This document shows, piece after piece, positions 53,134 to 62,436 of a stretch of DNA of 64,000 bases; the stretch's first letter is position 1, and each line of letters opens with the position of its first letter. The notes below the pieces were generated by a model that searched no databases, was not told the DNA's origin, and worked only from the letters and a program-made list of their open reading frames with translations. A program made the position numbers and the translations under genes. Source of the DNA: Acidobacteriaceae bacterium KBS 146 (lineage in GTDB: Bacteria > Acidobacteriota > Terriglobia > Terriglobales > Acidobacteriaceae); assembly GCA_000688615.1 (NCBI GenBank), contig JHVA01000001.1, forward strand, positions 3,224,001-3,288,000, given 5' to 3'.

Positions 53134-54621
53134 TCAATCTTCTTCATTGGATGCTGCGAGGAAGGTAGTTATTCCAGCGGCCTGATCGAAATCGATGGGG
53201 ATAGATCCGGGGAGAGCCTTCTCCGTCTCAGTCACATCACGAAGGACCTTATCGATGGCACGTGAGCGCACTCCCACATCCTGAATGGTTCTCTGTACCC
53301 GTCCTACCTGATCTTCCATTTTTTTCATAAGATCACCAAATAGGCCGAATTGCTTTTTAGCGCCCGCTAGCACCTTCCACACCTCGTCGCCCTTTTCTTG
53401 GATGGCAAGCATGTGGAATCCCATCTGGAAGCTGGTCAGGATCGCGGAAAGCGTGCTCGGCCCGGCGATTGTGACGCAGCACTTAGACTGGATCTCAGCC
53501 TGCAGCGCATCCCGACGCATTACTTCGGCATATAGACCTTCGGTCGGAAGAAACATGATGGCGTGCGGGGTTGTTCGAGGAGGATTGATGTACTTCGAAC
53601 AGATACGATCTCCCTCAGTACGAATCGCAGACTCGAACGCTTTCCCCGCACCTGCAATCTGGTCTGGGCTTCCGCTCTCGTAGGCGGCCTCGAGACGCTC
53701 CCAGTCTTCGCGAGGAAACTTGGCGTCAATGGGCAGAAGAGTCTCTCCAGAGTGGCCGGGAAAGCGCACCGCGAATTCGACCGCCTCCAGCGATCCCTCC
53801 TTTACCCGGGCGTTCCGGACGAACTGTCCCGGCGCGAGCATCTGTTCCAGCAGCATGCCCAGCTGCACCTCGGCGAATCCGCCGCGTGACTTCACATTGG
53901 TGAAGATACGGCTCAGATCGTTAACGCCATCGGACAGACGCGTCATCTCGCCCAGACCGGTGTGCACGCGACTCAACTGCTCGGTCACCTGCCCGAAGCT
54001 CTCCGTCAGCCGGGTCTGTAGTGTGTCGTTCAACTTCTCATCGACGGTCTGCCGCATCTTCTCCAGTTCAGTGGAGTTGTCGGCATTGAGCTTGTTCAAT
54101 CGCTGCTCGACCGTCTCACGAAGCTGGTTCTGAAGCGCAGTATTGCTGGCCATCAGCTCGTTGAGCTTCTTGTTGAGCGCCTCGCGTAGCTCTACATACT
54201 GCGTATTCGTCTCCGTAGTGAAGCGGCCGATGCGCTGCGAAAGCCCGTCCATCTGGTCGAGCACCGCGCTCCGCAGCTTGTTGTCGGAATCCTTGTTGTC
54301 GGCGCGGAAACCTGTCAGGCCGTCCTGCAAAAGACGGCTCAGTTCGGCGATATTTTGCGTCACCTCGCCGCGCAGGCTGCCGAAGTCCTTCGCGCTGGCC
54401 TCGCGAGTACGCTGCGCCTCGAGCGCGATGTCGTTTCGCATCTCCGCCAGTGACTGGCGGAGATGTCGGTCCAAAGCTTCGCTACGTGCATCCATTCGCG
54501 TCAGCTGATCTGGAATTTGTGCCATGCGCGGGTCAGCCACAGGGGACTGCGGCCTGCGAAGGAGGAGGACAACGACGGCAACCATGGTAACGACTTGGAG
54601 GGCAATAAGAACGGTCAACAT
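53134..54621 (-). CDS. rmuC: RmuC family DNA recombination protein
   Basis: 495 residues. N-terminal membrane helix (LTVLIALQVVTMVAVVVLLL), a long coiled coil (about residues 45-230, for example RHLRQSLAEMRNDIALEAQR), then the RmuC nuclease-like domain: RGGFAEVQLGMLLEQMLAPG, ETLLPIDAKFPREDWERLEA, KYINPPRTTPHAIMFLPTEG, and CVTIAGPSTLSAILTSFQMG. RmuC limits chromosomal inversions in E. coli; mechanism unproven. Confidence 0.94.
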   Translation of the reverse strand: MLTVLIALQVVTMVAVVVLLLRRPQSPVADPRMAQIPDQLTRMDARSEALDRHLRQSLAEMRNDIALEAQRTREASAKDFGSLRGEVTQNIAELSRLLQDGLTGFRADNKDSDNKLRSAVLDQMDGLSQRIGRFTTETNTQYVELREALNKKLNELMASNTALQNQLRETVEQRLNKLNADNSTELEKMRQTVDEKLNDTLQTRLTESFGQVTEQLSRVHTGLGEMTRLSDGVNDLSRIFTNVKSRGGFAEVQLGMLLEQMLAPGQFVRNARVKEGSLEAVEFAVRFPGHSGETLLPIDAKFPREDWERLEAAYESGSPDQIAGAGKAFESAIRTEGDRICSKYINPPRTTPHAIMFLPTEGLYAEVMRRDALQAEIQSKCCVTIAGPSTLSAILTSFQMGFHMLAIQEKGDEVWKVLAGAKKQFGLFGDLMKKMEDQVGRVQRTIQDVGVRSRAIDKVLRDVTETEKALPGSIPIDFDQAAGITTFLAASNEED

Positions 54622-54669
54622 TTCGTCTTTCCTTCGCCAAAGAATAGCACTCCGCTCGCAGTGAGCGGA

Positions 54670-54861
54670 ATGTGGAAACTCCGGATGTACCTGAGGGGAC
54701 TGATCCTCTTTTGGGTCTATGACGGCAGCGCAGGGCAGAAGCGCACCATGGTGCTCTACGAGAAGACACTAAAGATGGTAATGGTCGGTATCAAGCTCGC
54801 GGGCAATCCGTTTCTCCGGCCACTGCACAAGCTCGCCGCTGAGCTCCTGGAGGTGATCTAA
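54670..54861 (+). CDS. Possible small basic protein
   Basis: 63 codons starting at an ATG just after a CCGCTC/GAGCGG hairpin. The peptide (WKLRMYLRGLILFWVYDGSA, then LKMVMVGIKLAGNPFLRPLH) is basic with amphipathic helices, divergent from rmuC and convergent with the fucosidase. No family recognised and only a weak ribosome-binding site, so it may be spurious. Confidence 0.3.
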   Translation: MWKLRMYLRGLILFWVYDGSAGQKRTMVLYEKTLKMVMVGIKLAGNPFLRPLHKLAAELLEVI

Positions 54862-54888
54862 GGCGACGAAGCGGCGCTCGAGAGATTG

Positions 54889-56481
54889 TCAAAGCGCTAA
54901 CGACATTGTGCCCTCGAGTCGCAAAGCGTAAGGCTGGTCTGCCGCTGCGGTTCGATCAGGCAGAGTGCACACCAAACCCTCTGACGTCTGCCTGAACTTC
55001 ACAGGTTTTACTTGTTTGCCCACCAGCGAGACCCGTTCGATCTTAGACTTCTCTGTCGAGAACGACCTCAGGACTGCTTCTCCCTTGGGATACTTATAGC
55101 CAATCGCATAGAGCTTGCCCTCCTTCGTCGTAAATCGGAAGTCGGCTTCGGTGTACGGTCTTTGCTCCTCCGCCTTCACATGTGGCCAATCGAGAATCGC
55201 GGTGGAGCGGCCCCTCCAGTCGCCGTTGGGTGTCGCCGGAACACCCGGACCTTCGCCCGGCCTGATCCATGCCCGTGAACCGTAGACGGCCTCGCCGTTC
55301 TCTGCCAGCCAGTCCCCAAGCGTTCGCAGAGACTGCTGCTGATCCTCCGGAATCGACCCGTCCGCTTTGGGCGAGACGTTGAGCAGCAGATTGCCTCCGC
55401 AGCTCGCCACCGCCATCATCTGGTGAATCAGCGAGAGCCCGCTCGCAACCTTCAGCCCGTCGACATATCCCCACGAGTTTCCGATCGGCGTGTCGCACTG
55501 CCATGCTCCTGCGAAGGGCCACTTTGGAGCATGGTGCGTTCCCTCAAAGTCCTGCACGGTAGCGTAGAGAAACGCATCGTCCTTGGTGGCCAGCGTCGTC
55601 TCGTAGCCACGCTCGCGGGCGCGGTTATAGAGATAAGCCGCCGCCCGCAGCTTCACCTCGTCGTAGGCTCGCGTGTTGACGCCGTTGTCGAAGTAGAGAA
55701 GCTGCGGTGAAAACTTATCCACCAGCTCCTGCACCCGCGCCAGCCAATCCAGTTGAAAGACCTTGGAGTTACTGCCGCTGTTGAACTCCTGGTCGATAGG
55801 AGGACCGTAGAAGCCTGCATACTTCGGATCGAACTGGTCAGTTTTTAGTCCCTTGGCCGGGAAAGCAAAGTACGCGTGCTCCATGCGATGGGAGGAGAGG
55901 CCGAAGATGAAGTTCTCTTTCCGTGCCGCCGCTGCCAGTTCGCCGGTCAGGTCCCGCTTCGGTCCCATCTTTCCCGCGCACCAGGGGGTCAGTGCGGAGT
56001 CATACATCGGGAAGCCGTCATGGTGTTCCGCCACAGGAACCACATAGTGCGCGCCCGCCCGCTCGAAGAGCGAGATCCATTCCTCGGCGTGGTATTTCAC
56101 TGGCTTGAACAGCGGGATCAGGTCCTTGTAGCCGAACTTGTCCTGCGGCCCGTAGTGTTCGGCGTGCCACTTGATGCCGTCGGCATCCTTATACATATGG
56201 CGCTCGTACCATTCGCTATTGTGCGCCGGGATCGAGTACAGGCCCCAGTGGATGAAGATCCCGAACTTAGCCTGGTTGAACCACGCCGGCACCGTGTACG
56301 TATCGCGCAGCGACTCCCAGGTCGGCTGCACAGGCCCGCTGAGATCGGGCTTTGGCGTGGCGTAGGCGTCGGAAGCACCGGCAGGAGCTCCTGTCTGAAA
56401 GGCCTTGAGGCTCGGTGGCAGCAGCGACGAACCGGCTGCCAGTGCGGAGCCGGCGAGCATACGTCTTCGGGAAAAAGGCAT
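54889..56481 (-). CDS. Secreted alpha-L-fucosidase (GH29)
   Basis: 530 residues from the ATG at 56481. Tat-type signal (FSRRRMLAGSALAAGSSLL). GH29 barrel motifs: PAWFNQAKFGIFIHWGLYSI, SEWYERHMY, AGAHYVVPVAEHHDGFPMYD, KENFIFGLSSHRMEHAYF, and LLYFDNGVN near 261-268, where the Asp is the expected nucleophile (an Asn follows instead of the usual Gly). C-terminal beta sandwich of about 150 residues. Releases terminal fucose from glycans in the periplasm. Neighbouring genes are not glycan enzymes. Confidence 0.92.
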   Translation of the reverse strand: MPFSRRRMLAGSALAAGSSLLPPSLKAFQTGAPAGASDAYATPKPDLSGPVQPTWESLRDTYTVPAWFNQAKFGIFIHWGLYSIPAHNSEWYERHMYKDADGIKWHAEHYGPQDKFGYKDLIPLFKPVKYHAEEWISLFERAGAHYVVPVAEHHDGFPMYDSALTPWCAGKMGPKRDLTGELAAAARKENFIFGLSSHRMEHAYFAFPAKGLKTDQFDPKYAGFYGPPIDQEFNSGSNSKVFQLDWLARVQELVDKFSPQLLYFDNGVNTRAYDEVKLRAAAYLYNRARERGYETTLATKDDAFLYATVQDFEGTHHAPKWPFAGAWQCDTPIGNSWGYVDGLKVASGLSLIHQMMAVASCGGNLLLNVSPKADGSIPEDQQQSLRTLGDWLAENGEAVYGSRAWIRPGEGPGVPATPNGDWRGRSTAILDWPHVKAEEQRPYTEADFRFTTKEGKLYAIGYKYPKGEAVLRSFSTEKSKIERVSLVGKQVKPVKFRQTSEGLVCTLPDRTAAADQPYALRLEGTMSLAL

Positions 56482-56629
56482 GCCAGCCACTCTAATGCAG
56501 ACGAAGTAATTACTTCCAGTGCCTCAGGATAGGAGTCCTGCGAGGCAGGTAGAGCGTCTAACCCTCATGGGCGGCAAAGCCCGAGTGCCCTCATTGTAGC
56601 CTTCAGTGCTGCGCAGAAAAGAGGAATTG

Positions 56630-57694
56630 ATGGCCGCAGCAAATTGGCGTTCTCTCTGTCTTGTCTCTCTGGTTTTGGTCTTTCCCTGCGTCGCCTCTCC
56701 GGCAGCACAGCCGACCCCGGCCGATGCCGCGAGGGAAAGAAAGATGACCCTGGAGATTGCGGTAACCCCCTCCTCGGGCGTACCTGTCAGCGGGCTCACG
56801 CAAAACGACTTCAAGGTCTTCGACAACAAGTCACCCCAGGCGATCACTTCCTTTGCGGCGTTGGGCGGCGACAAGGAGCCTGTCCGCGTTCTTCTAGTGC
56901 TCGATGCCATCAACGCAACCTTCACAACAGTCTCAAGCGAACGCGAGCAGATTCTCCGTTTTCTTCGCTCCCATGGAGAGCATCTCTCTTCCCCGACGTC
57001 GCTTGCAGTCGTGACGGAGACCGGGATCTATGTGCAGGATGCGTCTTCGACCGACGGAAATGCTCTCAGCGCTGCGCTCGATCAATACACGATGCGCCTG
57101 CGCACGCTTCGGCGCTCCACGGGGTTCTACGGCGCCACCGAGCGGACGAATCTCTCTCTCCATTCCCTGGCACAACTGGTCGCGCGCGAAGGTGCAAAGC
57201 CGGGTCGCACTCTGATCCTGTGGGCATCGCCCGGGTGGCCGCTGCTGAGCGGCCCAGCCGTCAGCCTGACGGCAAAGCAGCAGAGGCAGATCTTCTCCAG
57301 TGTGGAGCAGCTCTCGACCGAGCTCCGTGAAAATCGAATCACGCTTTATGCTCTCGATGCGCTTGGTACTACCGAAACCATCTTCCGCAGTTCGTACTAC
57401 CTGAGCTTTACGCAAGGCCTCACCAAACCATACGACGCCAATATCGGCAATCTGGCGCTCCAGGTCTTCGCCGCAAACAGCGGGGGAGTAGTCCTGAACT
57501 CCAATGACCTCGGCCTGATGCTCCAGCGTTGCCTTCAGGATGCAACTGCGTATTACGAGATCACCTACGATGCACCGCCTCCGGAGCATCCGGACGAGTA
57601 TCACGCCATTCAGGTTCAGATAGGCAAGCCTGGTCTGACGGCACGCACGCTGAAGGGCTACTACCTGCAGCAAAGCGGGGCCAATTCTCAATAG
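56630..57694 (+). CDS. Secreted VWFA-related acidobacterial protein
   Basis: 354 residues from the ATG at 56630 (GAGGA upstream). Signal peptide RSLCLVSLVLVFPCVASPA. A short N-terminal domain (VPVSGLTQNDFKVFDNKSPQ) precedes a von Willebrand factor A-like fold (VRVLLVLDAINATFTTVSSE, LAVVTETGIYVQ, RTLILWASPGWPLLSG, ITLYALDALG). The perfect MIDAS DxSxS is replaced by DAINA, so metal binding is doubtful. Acidobacteria carry many such paralogues of unknown role. Converges on folP. Confidence 0.85.
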   Translation: MAAANWRSLCLVSLVLVFPCVASPAAQPTPADAARERKMTLEIAVTPSSGVPVSGLTQNDFKVFDNKSPQAITSFAALGGDKEPVRVLLVLDAINATFTTVSSEREQILRFLRSHGEHLSSPTSLAVVTETGIYVQDASSTDGNALSAALDQYTMRLRTLRRSTGFYGATERTNLSLHSLAQLVAREGAKPGRTLILWASPGWPLLSGPAVSLTAKQQRQIFSSVEQLSTELRENRITLYALDALGTTETIFRSSYYLSFTQGLTKPYDANIGNLALQVFAANSGGVVLNSNDLGLMLQRCLQDATAYYEITYDAPPPEHPDEYHAIQVQIGKPGLTARTLKGYYLQQSGANSQ

Positions 57695-57722
57695 TCTGCG
57701 CAGGCAGCGTTGATTTTGCCGG

Positions 57723-58640
57723 TCAACGGCTGCCCAGGACCCCGTCTGCAACAACGGCTGCTTCGACAGCCGGTCTGACGTCGTGGACCCGGAGAATATG
57801 CGCCCCCGAGAGGATTGCCGTGACGTTGGCAGCCGTGGTGGCATGCAGCCGGGCAATGCCGGGGTGCGCGGAAGGGCTGTGTCCGCCCTCCACAGGACCG
57901 CTCTGTCGGACCTGCGTAAGAAAGCTCTTGCGCGACACGCCGACTATGATCGGCAGGTGCAGCCGATGCAGCGCCGAAAGATCCGCGAGCAAAGGGTAAT
58001 TCTCGTCGAGCCGCTTTCCGAAGCCGAATCCCGGATCGATGACGATACGAGAGCGATCGACTCCTGCAGCCTCCGCCTTTGCAATACTGGCTTCCAGTCC
58101 AGTCAGCACCAGGGGAACAACTTTGGAATCCTCCAGAGGAGGAAGAGAACGCCACTCCGAGGGCTTGCCTCGCGTATGCATCAGCACCGCCCCGCATGCC
58201 AGCTCTGCGCAGGCAGAAGACATGGCCGCGTCCCACTGGTGGCCGCTGACATCATTGACGATCTCTGCGCCCGCTTCAATGGCCAGCCAGGCGGTGGAAG
58301 CATGAAAGGTATCGATTGAGACGATCGTCGAAGGCCGCTCGCTAAGGATTGCTGAGAGCACCGGAAGCACGCGGGACTGTTCTTCTTCCGGCGAAACCGG
58401 TGTCGCGCCCGGGCGCGTGGATTCACCGCCCAAGTCGATCAGGTTCGCACCGTCCTCGATCATGGTCATCGCTCGCTCCAGGGCGCGTTCGGGAGCATTC
58501 TCTGGAGTAAAGAAGTGGCCTCCGTCCGAGAAGGAGTCGGGCGTCACGTTCAGTATGCCCATCACGAGTGTGCGATGGCCCAGTGCAAGGGAGCGCGTCC
58601 GCAGCTTCCAGTCGTAGAGCGGGCGTGGGGCAAAGGCCAT
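57723..58640 (-). CDS. folP: Dihydropteroate synthase
   Basis: 305 residues. Joins p-aminobenzoate to dihydropterin pyrophosphate, the step after FolK. Motifs: VMGILNVTPDSFSDGG (pterin loop) near 27, LIDLGGESTRPGATPVSPEE, SIDTFHASTAWLAIEAGAEI, VNDVSG, IVIDPGFGFGKRLDENYPLL (pterin-binding Asp), and IIVGVSRKSFL with the catalytic Lys. C-terminal His-containing RVHDVRPA binds the pyrophosphate. Slightly longer than E. coli FolP. Divergent from dacB with 78 bases between starts. Confidence 0.95.
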   Translation of the reverse strand: MAFAPRPLYDWKLRTRSLALGHRTLVMGILNVTPDSFSDGGHFFTPENAPERALERAMTMIEDGANLIDLGGESTRPGATPVSPEEEQSRVLPVLSAILSERPSTIVSIDTFHASTAWLAIEAGAEIVNDVSGHQWDAAMSSACAELACGAVLMHTRGKPSEWRSLPPLEDSKVVPLVLTGLEASIAKAEAAGVDRSRIVIDPGFGFGKRLDENYPLLADLSALHRLHLPIIVGVSRKSFLTQVRQSGPVEGGHSPSAHPGIARLHATTAANVTAILSGAHILRVHDVRPAVEAAVVADGVLGSR

Positions 58641-58718
58641 GCAAAGATTCTAGAGCGATGCTGCCGGCACAGGAAAATGATCGTTCCTCGTCGCCAGGAT
58701 GCTAGACTTCGCGCATAT

Positions 58719-60395
58719 ATGAAGACAGTAAGCGGCATCACCTTGGCGGTTGCCCTCTTCCTTGTGCCTCTGCCGATGAGTCATGCGCAGAAGCGCGGCT
58801 CCAGAGCCGAGGTCGCTTCGAAGGCAGCGCGCCCTGGTAAGAGTTCCAAGCTGGCCACCGAGATCGAAGCCGTGCTCGCCGGACCTGCCGTTGCGCGCGC
58901 GCATTGGGGTATCAAAGTCACCTCCATGGATGGAGCGGCGATCTACTCGCTCAACGAGGGGCAGCTCTTTCAACCCGCAAGCAACACCAAGATGTTTACG
59001 ACGGCAACCGCTCTCGCTTTGCTGGGACCGCAGACGACCTTTACGACGAAGGTCGTCACCAGGGGAGCCTTCAGTTCACCCGGAAAACTGGTCGGAGACG
59101 TGGTGCTCATCGGCGCCGGCGATGCCAATCTCTCCGGACGCCCGATTCCGTACGTGCCTCCGGCGATGCGCCCGCAGGTACCCCCGGAACAACAGCCGCC
59201 GCCCAGTCCTGCGGCCCTGCGATACCTCGAAGAGATGGCAGACCAGGTCGCGAAGACAGGACTCAAAGTCGTCAACGGAGACATCGTCGGGGATGACAGC
59301 CTCTATCCGTGGGAACCCTATCCGCAGGACTGGTCGATCGATGACTCCGTCTGGGGATACGGCGCTCCGGTCTCCGCGCTCACCATCGACGATAGTCAGC
59401 TCAAGGTGACGGTCACCCCCGGTACGGCTCCCGGCGCTCCAGCGGCTGTGGACGTCGATCCCATCGCGCCGTATTACACGGTCGATGCCACGGCGCTCAC
59501 CACAGGTCCGGCCCGCAGCGGGGATCATGTGCAGATGGATCGGGCGCTCGGGTCAAAGGTGCTTCGCGTCTATGGCTCCATCGCGGTTGATGCTCATCCG
59601 GACGAAGAAGAGATTGCCATCCACGATCCCGCGGAGTACGCGGCGGCTGCGCTGAAGTCGATGCTTGAGGCTCGCGGCATCCTCGTAACCGGTGTCGCGC
59701 GGGCGAAGCACCGCATCGACAACGATGCGCGAGGATTCTTCCAGGCGTCGCACGAGCCGATTCCATCGATGGATTGGAACCGCGTCTATCCGCCCGCTGT
59801 CTCTCCTGCGGACTGCGCCAACAGCTGCGGAGCTGCAACCCAGACCGTTCTGGCGCAACACATCTCCCCTTCGCTGATCGAGGACATGGTCGTCACCAAC
59901 AAGGTCAGCCAGAACCTGCACGCGGAGATGTTTCTGCATAACGTAGGTGCTGCTGTCCTCAACGACGGTTCCACCGTAAACGGGGTCCGCGTCGTCCGAG
60001 CTTTCCTCACCGCAAGAGCGGGTATCGATCCCGACGACTTCGTCTTCTTCGACGGCTCCGGGCTGAGCGGACATGACCTCGTAGCACCACGAGCGACCGT
60101 GCGGCTGCTGCAGTTTGCCAGCACCCAGCCCTGGTTCGCCGACTGGAAACGCACCCTGCCCATCAGCGGCGAGGATGGGTCCCTGGTGGAGCGTTTCGGG
60201 AAATCGACATTGAAGAACCATGTCTTCGCCAAGACTGGAACCCTGAGTGAAGCCCGCGCCCTGAGCGGATACATCGAGTGCGCCAGCGGGAAGACGGTCA
60301 TCTTTTCCATCATGGTGGGCTCACACACGCCGGGATCGTCCGCCGACCGCGTCGCCATGGATAGAATCGTCGAGCTGATCGGCGCAGCAAATTAG
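58719..60395 (+). CDS. dacB: D-alanyl-D-alanine carboxypeptidase/endopeptidase (PBP4, DacB)
   Basis: 558 residues from the ATG at 58719, giving a signal peptide (ITLAVALFLVPLPMSHAQ). Penicillin-binding protein class C: SxxK in PASNTKMF with Ser88, the SxN motif in VTNKVSQNLHAEMFLH, and KTG in VFAKTGTLSEARALSG. The long insertion between SxxK and SxN (about residues 110-340) is the usual PBP4 domain. Trims or cuts peptidoglycan peptides in the periplasm. A Pro/Gln-rich stretch (MRPQVPPEQQPPPSP) is a local oddity. Confidence 0.94.
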   Translation: MKTVSGITLAVALFLVPLPMSHAQKRGSRAEVASKAARPGKSSKLATEIEAVLAGPAVARAHWGIKVTSMDGAAIYSLNEGQLFQPASNTKMFTTATALALLGPQTTFTTKVVTRGAFSSPGKLVGDVVLIGAGDANLSGRPIPYVPPAMRPQVPPEQQPPPSPAALRYLEEMADQVAKTGLKVVNGDIVGDDSLYPWEPYPQDWSIDDSVWGYGAPVSALTIDDSQLKVTVTPGTAPGAPAAVDVDPIAPYYTVDATALTTGPARSGDHVQMDRALGSKVLRVYGSIAVDAHPDEEEIAIHDPAEYAAAALKSMLEARGILVTGVARAKHRIDNDARGFFQASHEPIPSMDWNRVYPPAVSPADCANSCGAATQTVLAQHISPSLIEDMVVTNKVSQNLHAEMFLHNVGAAVLNDGSTVNGVRVVRAFLTARAGIDPDDFVFFDGSGLSGHDLVAPRATVRLLQFASTQPWFADWKRTLPISGEDGSLVERFGKSTLKNHVFAKTGTLSEARALSGYIECASGKTVIFSIMVGSHTPGSSADRVAMDRIVELIGAAN

Positions 60396-60526
60396 TCCTG
60401 CACCATGCCCCGGTACGACGAAATCGAGGTGTCATTCATCGACGCAGCTTAAAATAGAAAGATGAAGCAGAGTTTCGAGGCCAGTCGTCCGCTCCTCCAT
60501 CGCCGGGCCTTCTGCCGGATCTTCGG

Positions 60527-61264
60527 ATGAGCGCAACCACGGCTGAGATTCTCGCCGTTATCTTTCTGGCAACCTTCATCCGTTCGGCCTTCGGATTTGG
60601 CGAGGCGCTGGTGGCGGTCCCGCTGCTTGCTCTCTATCTTCCCTTGAAGGTCGCAGCGCCCCTTGCAGTTCTCGTCTCCATCACCATCGCCGCAGTTGTA
60701 GTGGCGCAGGACTGGCGAAGGATTCACATTCGCAGCACAGGCTGGCTCTTCGCCTCCACGCTGCTTGGAATCCCGCTTGGCCTCCTGCTCTTGACCAGCA
60801 CGCATCAGCGCGCCGTCAAGGTAGCACTTGCGATCGTTATTCTCGCTTTTTCAATTTATTCGCTCATCGGCCGCAAACCTCCGGAGCTGCAGAAGGACAG
60901 TCTTCCCTGGCTGCTGGGCTGCGGTTTTTGTGCCGGAGTTCTGGGCGGCGCCTACGGAATGAACGGCCCTCCGCTGGTCATCTATGGTGCGATGCGCCGG
61001 TGGTCGGCCCAGCACTTTCGTGCCACGTTGCAGGGATACTTCCTGCCCGCAAGCATCATGGGGATGGCCTCCTACTGGGCGGGAGGGCTCTGGACCCGCG
61101 CCGTCACGCACTACTTCCTCCTGTGCCTGCCGGTGTTGTTCCCCGCCATCTGGCTGGGAAGAGTCGTGAATCATCGGCTGCATGGAGATGGCTTTCTTCG
61201 CTACGTCTACCTCGGGCTGATGGCCATCGGCGTTCTTCTTCTGGTGCAGTCCACAATCGGGTAA
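60527..61264 (+). CDS. TauE/SafE family sulfite exporter-like permease
   Basis: 245 residues, about seven to eight membrane helices. AVIFLATFIRSAFGFGEALV (first helix with the GFGE motif), LLALYLPLKVAAPLAVLVSI, GWLFASTLLGIPLGLLLL, and the second half-repeat LLGCGFCAGVLGGAYGMNGP with PPLVIYGAMRRW. Matches the family that moves sulfonates, sulfite or organic acids; substrate unknown. Confidence 0.9.
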   Translation: MSATTAEILAVIFLATFIRSAFGFGEALVAVPLLALYLPLKVAAPLAVLVSITIAAVVVAQDWRRIHIRSTGWLFASTLLGIPLGLLLLTSTHQRAVKVALAIVILAFSIYSLIGRKPPELQKDSLPWLLGCGFCAGVLGGAYGMNGPPLVIYGAMRRWSAQHFRATLQGYFLPASIMGMASYWAGGLWTRAVTHYFLLCLPVLFPAIWLGRVVNHRLHGDGFLRYVYLGLMAIGVLLLVQSTIG

Positions 61265-61372
61265 ACGAATCGAAAAGGAAAAAAAGATGTTCCTTTAGAT
61301 AGGAGCAGTACGGCTTTCTCGTTCGACGAAGCGGAGAGGCCCCGCACTGGTGATGAGAGAATAAGAAACGAG

Positions 61373-61717
61373 ATGAAACGAATCTGTCTTTTGTCGATGC
61401 TGGTCATAGCGCTGACCGGCTGTAAGTCCCTTCCGCCCCCAACTCCTCTGGATCAGCTGAATCCGCAGCAGGCACGTGGGCACCAGGTCTATCAGACTCA
61501 CTGCCTGGTCTGTCATAACGACCGTACCGACACGCCGCTCGCCGGTCCGGCGCTGCGAGGAATCTTCAAGAAGCAGTACCTGCCGAGCGGCGCTGCTGCC
61601 ACCGATGAGCGCGTCTCGGCCACCATTCTTCATGGAAGGAATATGATGCCAGCCCAGAGCAATGCGATCGACCAGCAGGACCTCGACGATCTGCTGGCGT
61701 ACCTGCATACGTTATGA
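61373..61717 (+). CDS. c-type cytochrome lipoprotein
   Basis: 114 residues. Leader KRICLLSMLVIALTGC is a lipobox, so the protein is lipid-anchored. One heme site CLVCH near residues 44-48 in QVYQTHCLVCHND; the distal Met is in GRNMMPAQ near 88-93. Ends in QDLDDLLAYLHTL, typical of class I cytochromes c. A periplasmic electron carrier. It shares ATGA with the next gene, so the two are translated together. Confidence 0.93.
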   Translation: MKRICLLSMLVIALTGCKSLPPPTPLDQLNPQQARGHQVYQTHCLVCHNDRTDTPLAGPALRGIFKKQYLPSGAAATDERVSATILHGRNMMPAQSNAIDQQDLDDLLAYLHTL

Positions 61718-62115
61718 GCGACGAAAACCAGAGCAACGAGAGGGAAGCGGAGGAGATTCGCCGTCTGGAAGCCCGCGCCGGAGGCATGCTGCCCGGCATC
61801 GCGGGAATCTCGATGTTCATGATCTTGATGACCATCCTCAACGCCTTTGCTGCGCTGCGTGGAGCCTTCGGTACCACGACTGCGAGGTACAGTGTGCTCG
61901 GCGTCTGCACCCTGCTCGCGATCGGAGTCTTCGGCCTGCTGCGACTCAAGAAGTGGGGATGGGCCGTCGTGACCGCGGGCTGTCTTCTGCTCAGCTCCGG
62001 CGACTTCTACTTCTTCGAGAAGACGAAGGTCGGCTTCTTTCTCGTTCGCGCCCTGCTGGTGCTGGTCTTCTTTCTTTATCTTGTCCGGGCTTCCGTGCGG
62101 GACCGCATGCGTTAG
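61714..62115 (+). CDS. Hypothetical four-helix membrane protein
   Basis: 133 residues. Charged N-terminus (NEREAEEIRRLEARAGG) then four hydrophobic segments (IAGISMFMILMTILNAFAAL, YSVLGVCTLLAIGVFGLL, WGWAVVTAGCLLLSSGDFYF, GFFLVRALLVLVFFLYLVRA). No family recognised. Overlaps the cytochrome gene by four bases, suggesting a linked role at the membrane. Confidence 0.75.
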   Translation: MSDENQSNEREAEEIRRLEARAGGMLPGIAGISMFMILMTILNAFAALRGAFGTTTARYSVLGVCTLLAIGVFGLLRLKKWGWAVVTAGCLLLSSGDFYFFEKTKVGFFLVRALLVLVFFLYLVRASVRDRMR

Positions 62116-62164
62116 CAGCGCCAGCCTCTGGATGTTTGCGTTCCGCTCGGGACACGATCGCTAC

Positions 62165-62200
62165 AAAAAAATGTGCCGAGGGGTGCTAAACTCCCTCGGC
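62165..62200 (-). terminator. Orphan minus-strand terminator
   Basis: GCCGAGGG / CCCTCGGC 8-bp stem (62175-62200) with a 10-base loop; on the minus strand it is followed by ACA and seven T (62171-62165). All genes around it read on the plus strand, so it terminates something unannotated. Confidence 0.7.
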
Positions 62201-62340
62201 GAACCTGTCCTAAGCTTTGATACGAGTATCCCCGTACCTTCCGGAGCGCACACTCCCTACTCCGGGGGACAGGGATCACCCATTCGTAGTACACCCCCGT
62301 TTCCTCTTGTTCCTCAGATATTTAGCGGACCTGGCCGACC
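62200..62340 (-). ncRNA. Candidate small structured RNA upstream of orphan terminator
   Basis: The gene-free stretch 62116-62436 contains, on the minus strand, an imperfect long hairpin (around CCGGAG/CTCCGG flanked by TGATCCCTGT and its partner ACGGGGATAC) ending in the terminator above. No known RNA family fits; a CC-GGAA-GG loop resembles SRP RNA but the surrounding sequence does not. No promoter was identified, so the 5' end is arbitrary. Confidence 0.3.
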
Positions 62341-62436
62341 CCATCCGCACACCCCTGTGAGCCACTTCGGTTTCGAAGGTGCTTCCAGAAGGAAGGTTTT
62401 CAGCCACCTGTAGAATCCGGAAGGAAGGAGCAGGCG

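Noticed and set aside
62200-62340. SRP RNA candidate on the minus strand
   Set aside because: Only the CC-GGAA-GG loop resembles SRP helix 8; the conserved AGG and AGCA flanks are missing.
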